From assembly GCA_021811305.1 (NCBI GenBank), contig JAJZPD010000005.1, positions 1-22,301 of the forward strand: DNA of 22,301 nt, in the 5' to 3' direction. The translations under genes were made by a program, and so were the position numbers. Below are positions 1 through 5,494 of this stretch, piece by piece (positions within the stretch are counted from its first letter, which is position 1; the number at the start of each line of letters is the position of its first letter). Source of the stretch: a bacterium. GTDB taxonomy: Bacteria; Patescibacteriota; Minisyncoccia; UBA6257; Colwellbacteraceae. The notes beneath the pieces are model-generated. The model saw only the letters and a list, made by a program, of their open reading frames with translations. It searched no databases and was not told the origin of the DNA.

Positions 1-8
1 GGCGAAGT

Positions 9-29
9 GCCCTGAGCTTGTCGAAGGGC
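9..29. repeat. Short REP-like inverted repeat (GCCCT...AGGGC)
   Basis: The arms GCCCT (9-13) and AGGGC (25-29) flank GAGCTTGTCGA. I recall this CCCTGAGCTTGTCGAAGGG-type motif as a dispersed repeat in many bacterial and CPR assemblies, but I cannot confirm that here. Bases 30-90 show no gene or start codon worth calling. Confidence 0.4.
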
Positions 30-90
30 AAGTTTGAAAAATTTATTTGCAGTCGAGCCCTCTCCCGCGAAGATAACTAAAAACCTCGGC

Positions 91-128
91 AACTAAAAAC
101 ACCCGCCGGTTGGCGGGTGTTTTTAGTT
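91..128. terminator. Strong bidirectional intrinsic terminator
   Basis: A perfect 17-bp inverted repeat (91-107 and 112-128) with a GGTT loop. The inner stem is ACCCGCC/GGCGGGT, flanked by A-tract and T-tract sequence, so it reads as a rho-independent terminator on both strands. On the minus strand it lies 22 bases after the stop of the 3D-domain gene. On the plus strand it would end any transcript entering from the left. A partial direct copy of its outer arm, AACTAAAAAC, occurs at 75-84. Confidence 0.9.
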
Positions 129-149
129 TGTCGGACTCTCGATTGTTGA

Positions 150-590
150 TTAGAGAATCTCCACTGTGGTGCGGTGCACTCCGAATTGTAACGCTTCTTG
201 CGTTGAAGGAAACCAGATATCGACTTTGTTTTTATTCTGCGGTGCCATCCGGTCTTCTACAACAAAGACTTTGTCGCCGAAGATCTGCGGGAAACGAACT
301 TTCGTCCCGAAGGGCAGCCAGTTGGCGGCTATTATGCCGTTCCTGACATGCTGGCCGGATGCGGTGATGAAAGGCGTATTGTCAGTCTGATTGACTGTAC
401 TTGAGTATCCAGTTACCGTTCGCACCTCTTGAGTCACAATCGTGACTGGGTTTTGGTTTAGTAAAGCAGTGCTGGACGGGGCGTAGGCCGCCAAGGCTGG
501 TTGCTCGACCGCACCTTGCATCACACCGATATTGCTGGTCCACAGGACCGTAAGAAGGGCCGCCACCACCAGGTATTTACGTTTACCCAT
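150..590 (-). CDS. Secreted 3D-domain / RlpA-like double-psi beta-barrel protein
   Basis: A 146-residue protein with an N-terminal signal peptide (basic MGKRK, then a hydrophobic stretch at about residues 6-34 ending in ALAAYA). The C-terminal domain, about residues 58-146, resembles the 3D/YuiC/RlpA double-psi beta-barrel fold. It has a VTGYSS start, a GIIAANWLPFGTKVRF strand like the VIAVDP...PLGTRVYI region of that family, then VVEDRM, KVDIWF and a final FGVHRTTVEIL strand. The aspartates in VEDRM and KVDIWF correspond to the acidic residues that name the 3D domain. Family members act on peptidoglycan, some as lytic transglycosylases, so a cell-wall role outside the membrane is likely but inferred. 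The ATG at 590 is the only start that keeps the signal peptide, and no Shine-Dalgarno lies at normal spacing. The gene is monocistronic, with its own promoter (637-665), a leader hairpin (607-621) and a terminator (91-128). Confidence 0.85.
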   Translation of the reverse strand: MGKRKYLVVAALLTVLWTSNIGVMQGAVEQPALAAYAPSSTALLNQNPVTIVTQEVRTVTGYSSTVNQTDNTPFITASGQHVRNGIIAANWLPFGTKVRFPQIFGDKVFVVEDRMAPQNKNKVDIWFPSTQEALQFGVHRTTVEIL

Positions 591-606
591 GGCAGGTAAT
601 AAAAAT

Positions 607-621
607 CTCCCTGTTAGGGAG
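607..621 (-). promoter_or_regulatory. Leader hairpin before the 3D-domain gene
   Basis: A 6-bp perfect stem (CTCCCT/AGGGAG) with a 3-base loop is followed on the minus strand by ATTTTTATT and lies 16 bases before the ATG at 590. It falls in the predicted 5' leader, just after the expected transcription start near 630. It could be a small attenuator or a fold that hides the only AGGGAG Shine-Dalgarno-like sequence. The function is inferred. Confidence 0.45.
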
Positions 622-636
622 TTTTACTACTTCTTT

Positions 637-665
637 AGGGTAGGCCAAGGGGGTCAAAAAGTCAA
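637..665 (-). promoter_or_regulatory. Sigma-70-type promoter of the 3D-domain gene
   Basis: On the minus strand, TTGACT (665-660) and TACCCT (642-637) are separated by exactly 17 bases. The predicted start near 630 gives a leader of about 40 bases to the ATG at 590. Confidence 0.6.
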
Positions 666-689
666 GACAGGCAAAAAAGAGGCTTAAAT

Positions 690-730
690 AAAGGAAAACT
701 GGGCATTCGCGCAAAGCGGCGAATGCCCAG
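690..730 (-). terminator. Intrinsic terminator of the ThyX-like gene
   Basis: A 12-bp perfect stem (CTGGGCATTCGC and GCGAATGCCCAG, 719-730 and 699-710) with an 8-base loop is followed on the minus strand by TTTTCCTTTATTT. It lies 9 bases after the stop codon at 740, so transcription of the ThyX-like gene should end here, before the next promoter at 637-665. Confidence 0.9.
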
Positions 731-739
731 GTGACCGGC

Positions 740-2479
740 TTAGCCGGGGTTTCTCGCCGGAGGCAGAGTGATCTCTGAACCTCTGGCGAAAAGGTAATGG
801 GGGGTGCGATCAGCCCTCGAAGCGGTGTCCCACCAAAGGAAGAAGCGCTCCCGGAGTATTTCATCGATCTCCAGGAACTGCCGGCGCACCTCGTCGTTGA
901 CCGACGGCTTGGTGCGCTGCCAGATGCAGAACTCGACCTGGCGCAGATTGGCGGTGAAGGTGTAGCCGACAAGGAAGCCCATCGGCAGCGCGTATTGGCG
1001 CAGGTCGATCGGGGTGCGCTTGAACGATTTGTAGACGTCCAAGCCGCGGTTGCTGATCTCGTTGAAGGTCTTGTAGAGATTGTTCGGCTGCGGCTTCGGG
1101 TAGTGGTAGAAGCCGAGGTAGGGCGTGAGGTAGGTTCTGGCGTGCGCGGCGAACCCTTGCCGTTGAACGTCCCGCCATCCGCGGAAGCTCATCGCACCCT
1201 TGTAGACGACGACGATGCTCTCGAACTCGCTCGGCAGTTTGTCGAACTGATGCCGCCCGTCGGGGTATAAGCCCCTCAGGAGAGCATCGCGTATCGATGA
1301 ACCCTCGAACCCCTCCTTCATTTGGATGAGGTCGTGGATTATCGACACGCAGTCCTCGTCCGCCGGCGAAAGCAGGCAGGTTTTTCCTTCCAGGGCGATG
1401 AACGCGTCCACCGACAGATGCCTCCAGCCGGCGATATCGCTTGCGGTTGGAGTATATCGATCGGGATTGGAGACGAACTGGCCGGCCCCGCCCTTTTTCG
1501 CCTCGGAGACGATCTCCTCGGCCAGAGCGATGGTTTCCGGCAGGTTATCCAGAAGCAGGTGCTTTACAAGCACGGGCAGCGCCTCGCCGCTTACGACCGC
1601 GCAGACCGAGGTCAGCGTCGAAGCGGGCAGCAGGTTTCCAAGCACGTCGCAGGCTTCGCCGTGTACGCCGATTTCCAAATCCTTCTCGTTCAGGAAAACC
1701 TCGCGGTATTGTCCGCGAAGGTAGTTCGGGAACGGGCCGTCGAATTCGTTTTCTCCGATCTGGTGGGAGTAGGCGTCGAAGCAATCCGAAGCATATCTTT
1801 CGGTGAGTGCGGCGGCCGCATGGTCGCCGTAGAGCGCAAACTCCTCGTGAATCGGATAGCGTCCGTGGTTGGAAACGTCGACGTATCTTGTCGAAAGTTC
1901 GATGTAGCCGGAACCAGGACGGTTCCATTCCATCGACTTTGCCGCCAAGGCTGAAATCTCTTCAGCGCAGACGGCTACCGAAGCCATGCGGGCGATCGAG
2001 TTGTGGCCGAATTGGTCGAGAAAGAGAGAGAGGAAGCGCTTGGCTTTTTCCGCTTCGGAAAAAGCTTCGAAGTACTCGGGGTCGATTCCGACCTTGAGGA
2101 CGAATTCCTCATACCTTTCCCTCGCCTCAGCGGAGTACGCGACGAACCCTTCCAAGTTCTTGATTCCCCGCTCGCGCAGGAAAGCTTCTTCCCCTCCGTC
2201 GGCCGCCTCGGTTATGAGACTCGACAGAAAGAGTGGAAGGAAACTGTCGACGAAGACTCCGCGCAAGCCGCGCGGATTCTTCAGCCGAGAGTACATGGAA
2301 GCGAGAGTCGCTTGAACGTTGGCCGGCAACCCGCGCAGGAAGAAAACGTTGCGGTCGGCGTTGGTGAAGAAGATGCGGATAACCCGTTCTTCGTTTTCAG
2401 TGAACCGGTAGGGAACCATCCTTCTCATCCATCCTCGAGCGTGGTCCAGCACCTTTTCGGGAATCACTACATCTAGCAC
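740..2479 (-). CDS. Tandem-duplicated FAD-dependent thymidylate synthase (ThyX)-like protein
   Basis: A 579-residue protein counted from a GTG at 2479. That start is chosen because AAAGGAGG ends 7 bases before it. The open frame continues upstream for 80 codons, but through the promoter and the repeat element, so the longer form is unlikely. The first half carries a ThyX-family pattern: FGHNS (about 157-161) like the YGHxS of ThyX, ELSTRY (about 194-199) like the NELSGRY signature, and LPAS (about 284) before a long helix. The second half repeats it: RDVQRQG (about 436-442) where ThyX-like proteins have R..QRHR, then LTPYLG, and LPMGF..GYTFTANLRQVEF, matching the LP...T.N.R.L helix. The classical RHR flavin/dUMP motif and the AQWEIR segment are absent or altered in both halves. 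ThyX makes dTMP from dUMP, but whether this protein is catalytic is uncertain. Canonical ThyX is about 220-250 residues and homotetrameric. It is monocistronic. Confidence 0.85.
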   Translation of the reverse strand: MLDVVIPEKVLDHARGWMRRMVPYRFTENEERVIRIFFTNADRNVFFLRGLPANVQATLASMYSRLKNPRGLRGVFVDSFLPLFLSSLITEAADGGEEAFLRERGIKNLEGFVAYSAEARERYEEFVLKVGIDPEYFEAFSEAEKAKRFLSLFLDQFGHNSIARMASVAVCAEEISALAAKSMEWNRPGSGYIELSTRYVDVSNHGRYPIHEEFALYGDHAAAALTERYASDCFDAYSHQIGENEFDGPFPNYLRGQYREVFLNEKDLEIGVHGEACDVLGNLLPASTLTSVCAVVSGEALPVLVKHLLLDNLPETIALAEEIVSEAKKGGAGQFVSNPDRYTPTASDIAGWRHLSVDAFIALEGKTCLLSPADEDCVSIIHDLIQMKEGFEGSSIRDALLRGLYPDGRHQFDKLPSEFESIVVVYKGAMSFRGWRDVQRQGFAAHARTYLTPYLGFYHYPKPQPNNLYKTFNEISNRGLDVYKSFKRTPIDLRQYALPMGFLVGYTFTANLRQVEFCIWQRTKPSVNDEVRRQFLEIDEILRERFFLWWDTASRADRTPHYLFARGSEITLPPARNPG

Positions 2480-2486
2480 AGAAACC

Positions 2487-2494
2487 CCTCCTTT
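2487..2494 (-). promoter_or_regulatory. Shine-Dalgarno site fixing the GTG start of the ThyX-like gene
   Basis: AAAGGAGG on the minus strand lies 7 bases before the GTG at 2479-2477. It is one of only two near-consensus ribosome binding sites in this window, and it argues against any start further upstream in the same open frame. Confidence 0.8.
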
Positions 2495-2560
2495 AATTAG
2501 TTTGGAATCGCGCCTGTCCCCATTGGATTTTTGAGGTTCAGACGCGCCAAAAGGCACCCT

Positions 2561-2590
2561 AATATAATGACAGAAGGGTGAGGGAGTCAA
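2561..2590 (-). promoter_or_regulatory. Promoter of the ThyX-like gene
   Basis: On the minus strand, TTGACT (2590-2585) and TATATT (2566-2561) are separated by 18 bases. The expected start near 2554 gives a leader of about 75 bases. The -35 box abuts the left edge of the inverted-repeat element at 2591-2821. Confidence 0.6.
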
Positions 2591-2821
2591 ATAAGCGCAA
2601 AGGTAAAAACGCAAAGTGAAAAACAGCGACAGGGCGAGCGTAAAACTAAAAGCGTAAAGCGCAAAAGTTAAAGTAGGGATTAGGGACTGGGGATTAGGGT
2701 TTAGTCCGCCATCCATCATTCACAGTCCCTAGTCTCTAACCCCTAACCCCTAACCCCTAACCCCTAGTCCCTAGTAAGTGTTTTTCGCTTTTAGCTTTTA
2801 GTTTTGCGCTTATTTCTGCGC
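2591..2821. repeat. Intergenic inverted-repeat element, copy 1, with G-quadruplex-type motifs on both strands
   Basis: This fills the gap between the divergent ThyX-like and recO genes. The outer arms are imperfect complements built from words such as AAGCGCAAA, TAAAACTAAAAGCG (left) and CGCTTTTAGCTTTTAG, TTTTGCGCTT (right). The inner left arm has four G-runs on the plus strand at 2676-2699. The inner right arm has four CCCC runs at a 7-base period (2740-2764), giving GGGGTTA repeats on the minus strand. The two inner arms can also pair with each other. A 66-base block (2656-2721) is identical to 5295-5360. I see no coding content, and the region between genes (2480-2835) otherwise holds only the two promoters. 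Confidence 0.85.
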
Positions 2822-2827
2822 TATAAT
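2822..2827 (+). promoter_or_regulatory. -10 box (TATAAT) of recO, leaderless arrangement
   Basis: A perfect TATAAT lies 8 bases before the ATG at 2836, so transcription would begin at or within about a base of the start codon. No Shine-Dalgarno is present. No clear -35 hexamer is visible; the upstream DNA is the right arm of repeat copy 1. Confidence 0.55.
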
Positions 2828-2835
2828 TGAGATTC

Positions 2836-3363
2836 ATGGAGTACTTAACTCTAGGTTTGATCTTAAGCAGGGAGGAGGGGAACGAAGCCGACTCTTTCTT
2901 ACATATATATACGCGCGACTTCGGTCGGATCGTCGCCGTCGCTAAAAGCCTGCGCAAGATAACCTCCAAGCTTTCCGGCCACCTTCTGCCAGGCAGGCTG
3001 GTTTCGGTGCGGATCGTGGAGCGCAACAACGGAGGCTGGCAAGCGGTGGACGCCGTTTCTTTTGGGTTTCTTCCCTCATCGGCTGAATCATTGAAGTTTC
3101 TACGCTTCTTAAAAGAGGTTACGCCCCTTAACGAATCTGATCCGGAGGTGTGGAAGAAAATTTTGGCGGCGGTGGAAAGCGGCGAGATCAGGCGCGAAGT
3201 TTACGGGAGTTTCCTGGACACGATTGGGTTGGGAGCCAGCCTGTCGAAGTGCGCCAACTGCGGCGGCGAAGTTGCCTATTTCCTTCCTAAAGATATAATA
3301 TTTATGTGCAAGCATTGCTTTCAACGATCATTGATTTCTGGAAATGAAGCGATCGATATTTAA
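2836..3363 (+). CDS. recO: DNA repair protein RecO
   Basis: A 175-residue protein from the ATG at 2836; a TTG three codons earlier overlaps the TATAAT box and is unlikely. The N-terminal OB fold (about 1-80) has the RecO pattern: GLILSREEGNEADSFLHIYTRDFGRI, then VAKSLRKITSKLSGHLLPGRLV. A short helical region follows. A C-terminal four-cysteine zinc site, CANC and CKHC, is close to the end. RecO anneals single strands and loads RecA at gaps together with RecR. At 175 residues it is shorter than typical RecO (about 240-255), the shortening being in the helical and C-terminal parts; short forms are common in reduced genomes. Its 3' end overlaps the next gene by 20 bases, so the two are probably co-transcribed. 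Proximity of recO to glycyl-tRNA synthetase genes is also known in Firmicutes, which supports the call. Confidence 0.88.
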   Translation: MEYLTLGLILSREEGNEADSFLHIYTRDFGRIVAVAKSLRKITSKLSGHLLPGRLVSVRIVERNNGGWQAVDAVSFGFLPSSAESLKFLRFLKEVTPLNESDPEVWKKILAAVESGEIRREVYGSFLDTIGLGASLSKCANCGGEVAYFLPKDIIFMCKHCFQRSLISGNEAIDI

Positions 3364-5074
3364 AATAATCCTGGCGATAATAATTTTGGCCGTCTTGGTT
3401 CTAGTCGGCGCTTTTTATATCTACCGCGGACTTTCTCTGCGCCAGATTAATGTCTCTCTGAACGTTCCCACAGCTGACCAGCAGATCGGCGTGCCCTTCG
3501 TTGTCGGCGTAACCGTGACCAACGACTCCAACAGCGCCCTGAACAACGTGCGCGTCACGACGGCCTTGCCTGCCGGGCTGGTCTTGGCCGGCAACCACAA
3601 CGAGCGCGTTATCGAAGACGACATGAGCCAGCTCCAGGCCGGCGCCAGCTTCAACCGAACATACACGCTGATTGCCGTTCCGGTTTCTTCTTACAATGCG
3701 GAAAATCTCGTTTCCACCGTTTATTACTCGCCGCAGTCCATCACGGCCGTTTTTAACAAGAGCACGACCGTTCCGGTCAACGTCGCCAATCCGAATTTCA
3801 CGTTAAACCTGACTACAGCCACCACTACCGTTTTTTCCGGAGAGAACTTTTCGCTGACCGCAGCTTACGCCAATAATGGCACGAGCACTGTGAGCGACCT
3901 GAAGCTGGAGTTTGATTATCCGTCTGGCTACGCGCCGATCTCGGCCAACCCTACTACCACCAGCAGCCAGCCGGTTTGGGATCTCGGGCAGGTCCCTAAC
4001 GGAGGGGGTGGGCAAGTGACCGTGACGGGACAGGCTAGTCTGCCGGATAACTCCAACTTCCCGATGGCCGCTTCTCTCGTCGGAACGGTTGACGGGCAAG
4101 ATTACGTCCTGACCTCGCAAACCGTGAATATGACGATCGCCCAGTCGCCGCTTTCTCTGAGCATTTCTCTTAATGGCGGCGATCCGAATCAGACCATTTA
4201 TCCCGGCGAGACGCTGAATTACGTTCTGACTTACGCCAACAACACTCCTTCGACCTTCAGTAATATCAACCTCAAAGCTCAGGTTTTGGGATCGATGCTC
4301 AACTGGGGAACCCTGCAAACCAACGGCTCGTTCAGCGGCTATAACAACACCATCACCTGGTCGCACACCACTCTTTCCCAGCTTTCCTCCTTAGGAGCTA
4401 ATGCCTCAGGCACTGTCTCTTTTTCCGTCAGCCTAGACAGCTCCTACCCGATACGGTATTTGAACGACAAAGATTTTACTGTGACCGTGAAAGCCCAGGC
4501 TTCTTCGCCGACCGTCCCTTATCTGATTAACGCCGGACAGACACAGACTTTGGCTATGTCCGAGGCTAAGGTTGCCGGGCAGATCGCGGTGAAATCGGCC
4601 GGCTATTTCCGCGACGCAGCCTCTGGCATCGTAAACACGGGTCCATGGCCGCCAAAAGTCGGCCAAGCCACCGAGTATTCTATCCACTGGAGCGTAGTTA
4701 ACTACGCCACTGACGTTAGTAATCTTACCGTGCAGGCACAGCTGCCGCCCGGCGTCACATTCGTCGGCGCCGCGCAGAACAACTCCTCTTCGACTCTTGT
4801 TTACGATCAGTCGACCAACTCCGTGGTTTGGCAGATCGGCAACCTGCCGGCGACCACCGGACTGCTAACCACTCCGCCTCAGGTCGTTTTCCAGGTCTCG
4901 GCGACGCCGCAGGCTTCGGACGCCGGAAATTATATGACGATACTCGGCGAGACCGACGCCTCGGCGACCGACGCTTTTGCCGGAGGTACGCTCACCGCCT
5001 CCTCTTCGCCGATAACCACCCTGCTTCCCAGCGATCCGACAGTAAGCGTCGGGCAGGGAATCGTGCAGCAATAG
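3344..5074 (+). CDS. Membrane-anchored surface protein with repeated DUF11/CARDB-like beta domains
   Basis: A 576-residue protein. One N-terminal membrane helix (about residues 6-28, after MKRSIFK) leaves the rest outside the cell. The exterior is a run of Ig-like beta-sandwich modules of the DUF11/CARDB type: each begins near a PFVVGVTVTN, NFSLTAAYANNGTS, LNYVLTYANN or EYSIHWSVVNY strand, followed by LPAGLVL or LPPGVTFVG and then a W.LG or W.IGNLP strand. At least four modules can be seen, near residues 35-140, 150-265, 270-390 and 440-560. It is very rich in Thr, Ser and Asn and has almost no Cys. The role is probably structural or adhesive; the ligand is unknown. The ATG at 3344 lies inside recO (20-base overlap) without a clear Shine-Dalgarno, which suggests translational coupling to recO. 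Confidence 0.85.
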   Translation: MKRSIFKIILAIIILAVLVLVGAFYIYRGLSLRQINVSLNVPTADQQIGVPFVVGVTVTNDSNSALNNVRVTTALPAGLVLAGNHNERVIEDDMSQLQAGASFNRTYTLIAVPVSSYNAENLVSTVYYSPQSITAVFNKSTTVPVNVANPNFTLNLTTATTTVFSGENFSLTAAYANNGTSTVSDLKLEFDYPSGYAPISANPTTTSSQPVWDLGQVPNGGGGQVTVTGQASLPDNSNFPMAASLVGTVDGQDYVLTSQTVNMTIAQSPLSLSISLNGGDPNQTIYPGETLNYVLTYANNTPSTFSNINLKAQVLGSMLNWGTLQTNGSFSGYNNTITWSHTTLSQLSSLGANASGTVSFSVSLDSSYPIRYLNDKDFTVTVKAQASSPTVPYLINAGQTQTLAMSEAKVAGQIAVKSAGYFRDAASGIVNTGPWPPKVGQATEYSIHWSVVNYATDVSNLTVQAQLPPGVTFVGAAQNNSSSTLVYDQSTNSVVWQIGNLPATTGLLTTPPQVVFQVSATPQASDAGNYMTILGETDASATDAFAGGTLTASSSPITTLLPSDPTVSVGQGIVQQ

Positions 5075-5153
5075 GTCATAAATAAAGCGCAAAATTAAAA
5101 GCGTAAAAGGCAAAATAGCGGAAATTCTAAACCCGAAACAGAGGAAAAATCAG

Positions 5154-5282
5154 AAATCCTAAATACGAAATCCTAAACAAATCACAAACTACAAATCACA
5201 AATCCAAAACGCGTTCGTGTTTGTAATTTAAAGCTTGTAATTTCGAATTTGTTTCGGATTTAGGATTTCGTGCTTAGGATTT
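5154..5282. repeat. Second inverted repeat nested in copy 2 (AAATCCTAAA type)
   Basis: The left arm 5154-5182 and right arm 5247-5282 are imperfect complements that share AAATCCTAA, ACGAAATCCTAAA and ACAAAT; the right arm has six extra bases. The centre is A/T-rich and holds further CACAAA/TTTGTG pairings. Its words differ from those of the surrounding element, so it looks like an independent element next to or inserted in copy 2. Confidence 0.75.
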
Positions 5283-5294
5283 AGCGCAAAGCGA

Positions 5295-5360
5295 AAAGCG
5301 CAAAAGTTAAAGTAGGGATTAGGGACTGGGGATTAGGGTTTAGTCCGCCATCCATCATTC
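5295..5360 (+). repeat. 66-base exact direct repeat of 2656-2721
   Basis: This block is identical over 66 bases to 2656-2721. After one mismatch (A/G), identity continues through CAGTCCCTA. The two copies lie in the same orientation about 2.6 kb apart, flanking recO and the surface-protein gene, so they could support recombination that deletes or duplicates the pair. Confidence 0.9.
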
Positions 5361-5477
5361 GCAGTCCCTAACCCCCAACCCCTAGTCCCTAGTAAGTGTT
5401 TTTCGCTTTGCGCTTCTTTGCGCTTTTAGTTTTGCGTTTTTTTCTAGTCACTAGTCACTTATTCGTTTTTCATTTAG

Positions 5478-5483
5478 TATAAA
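5478..5483 (+). promoter_or_regulatory. Possible -10 box of glyQS
   Basis: TATAAA lies 11 bases before the ATG at 5495, so the predicted leader is about four bases or fewer. No Shine-Dalgarno is present. This is weaker than the other -10 calls because no -35 hexamer stands out. Confidence 0.35.
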
Positions 5484-5494
5484 ACCAAGAATTT

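Larger units (their letters stand above)
5085..5450. repeat. Intergenic inverted-repeat element, copy 2, composite
   Basis: This occupies nearly all of the 420-base gap between the surface-protein gene and glyQS. The outer arms use the same vocabulary as copy 1: AAAGCGCAAAATTAAAAGCG on the left, TTTGCGCTTTTAGTTTTGCG on the right. It contains the 66-base block identical to copy 1 (5295-5360), including the plus-strand G-runs at 5315-5338. The C-rich arm (5366-5389) is shorter than in copy 1, with four unequal C-runs instead of the regular 7-base array. A second, unrelated inverted repeat (5154-5282) sits in its left part. I see no gene and no clear terminator in this gap. Confidence 0.85.

Noticed and set aside
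1322..1954. 210-codon open frame on the plus strand
   Set aside because: Antisense to the ThyX-like gene, which has a promoter, a Shine-Dalgarno, a terminator and family motifs.
2480..2719. 80-codon N-terminal extension of the ThyX-like protein
   Set aside because: It would be translated from the promoter and repeat element. The GTG at 2479 has an ideal Shine-Dalgarno and the conserved fold begins after it.
2740..2771. CCCCTAA array as a CRISPR or true telomere
   Set aside because: The period is 7 bases without spacers, so it is not CRISPR. It is internal on the chromosome with genes on both sides, so a telomere is not supported; slippage repeats or a G-quadruplex fit better.
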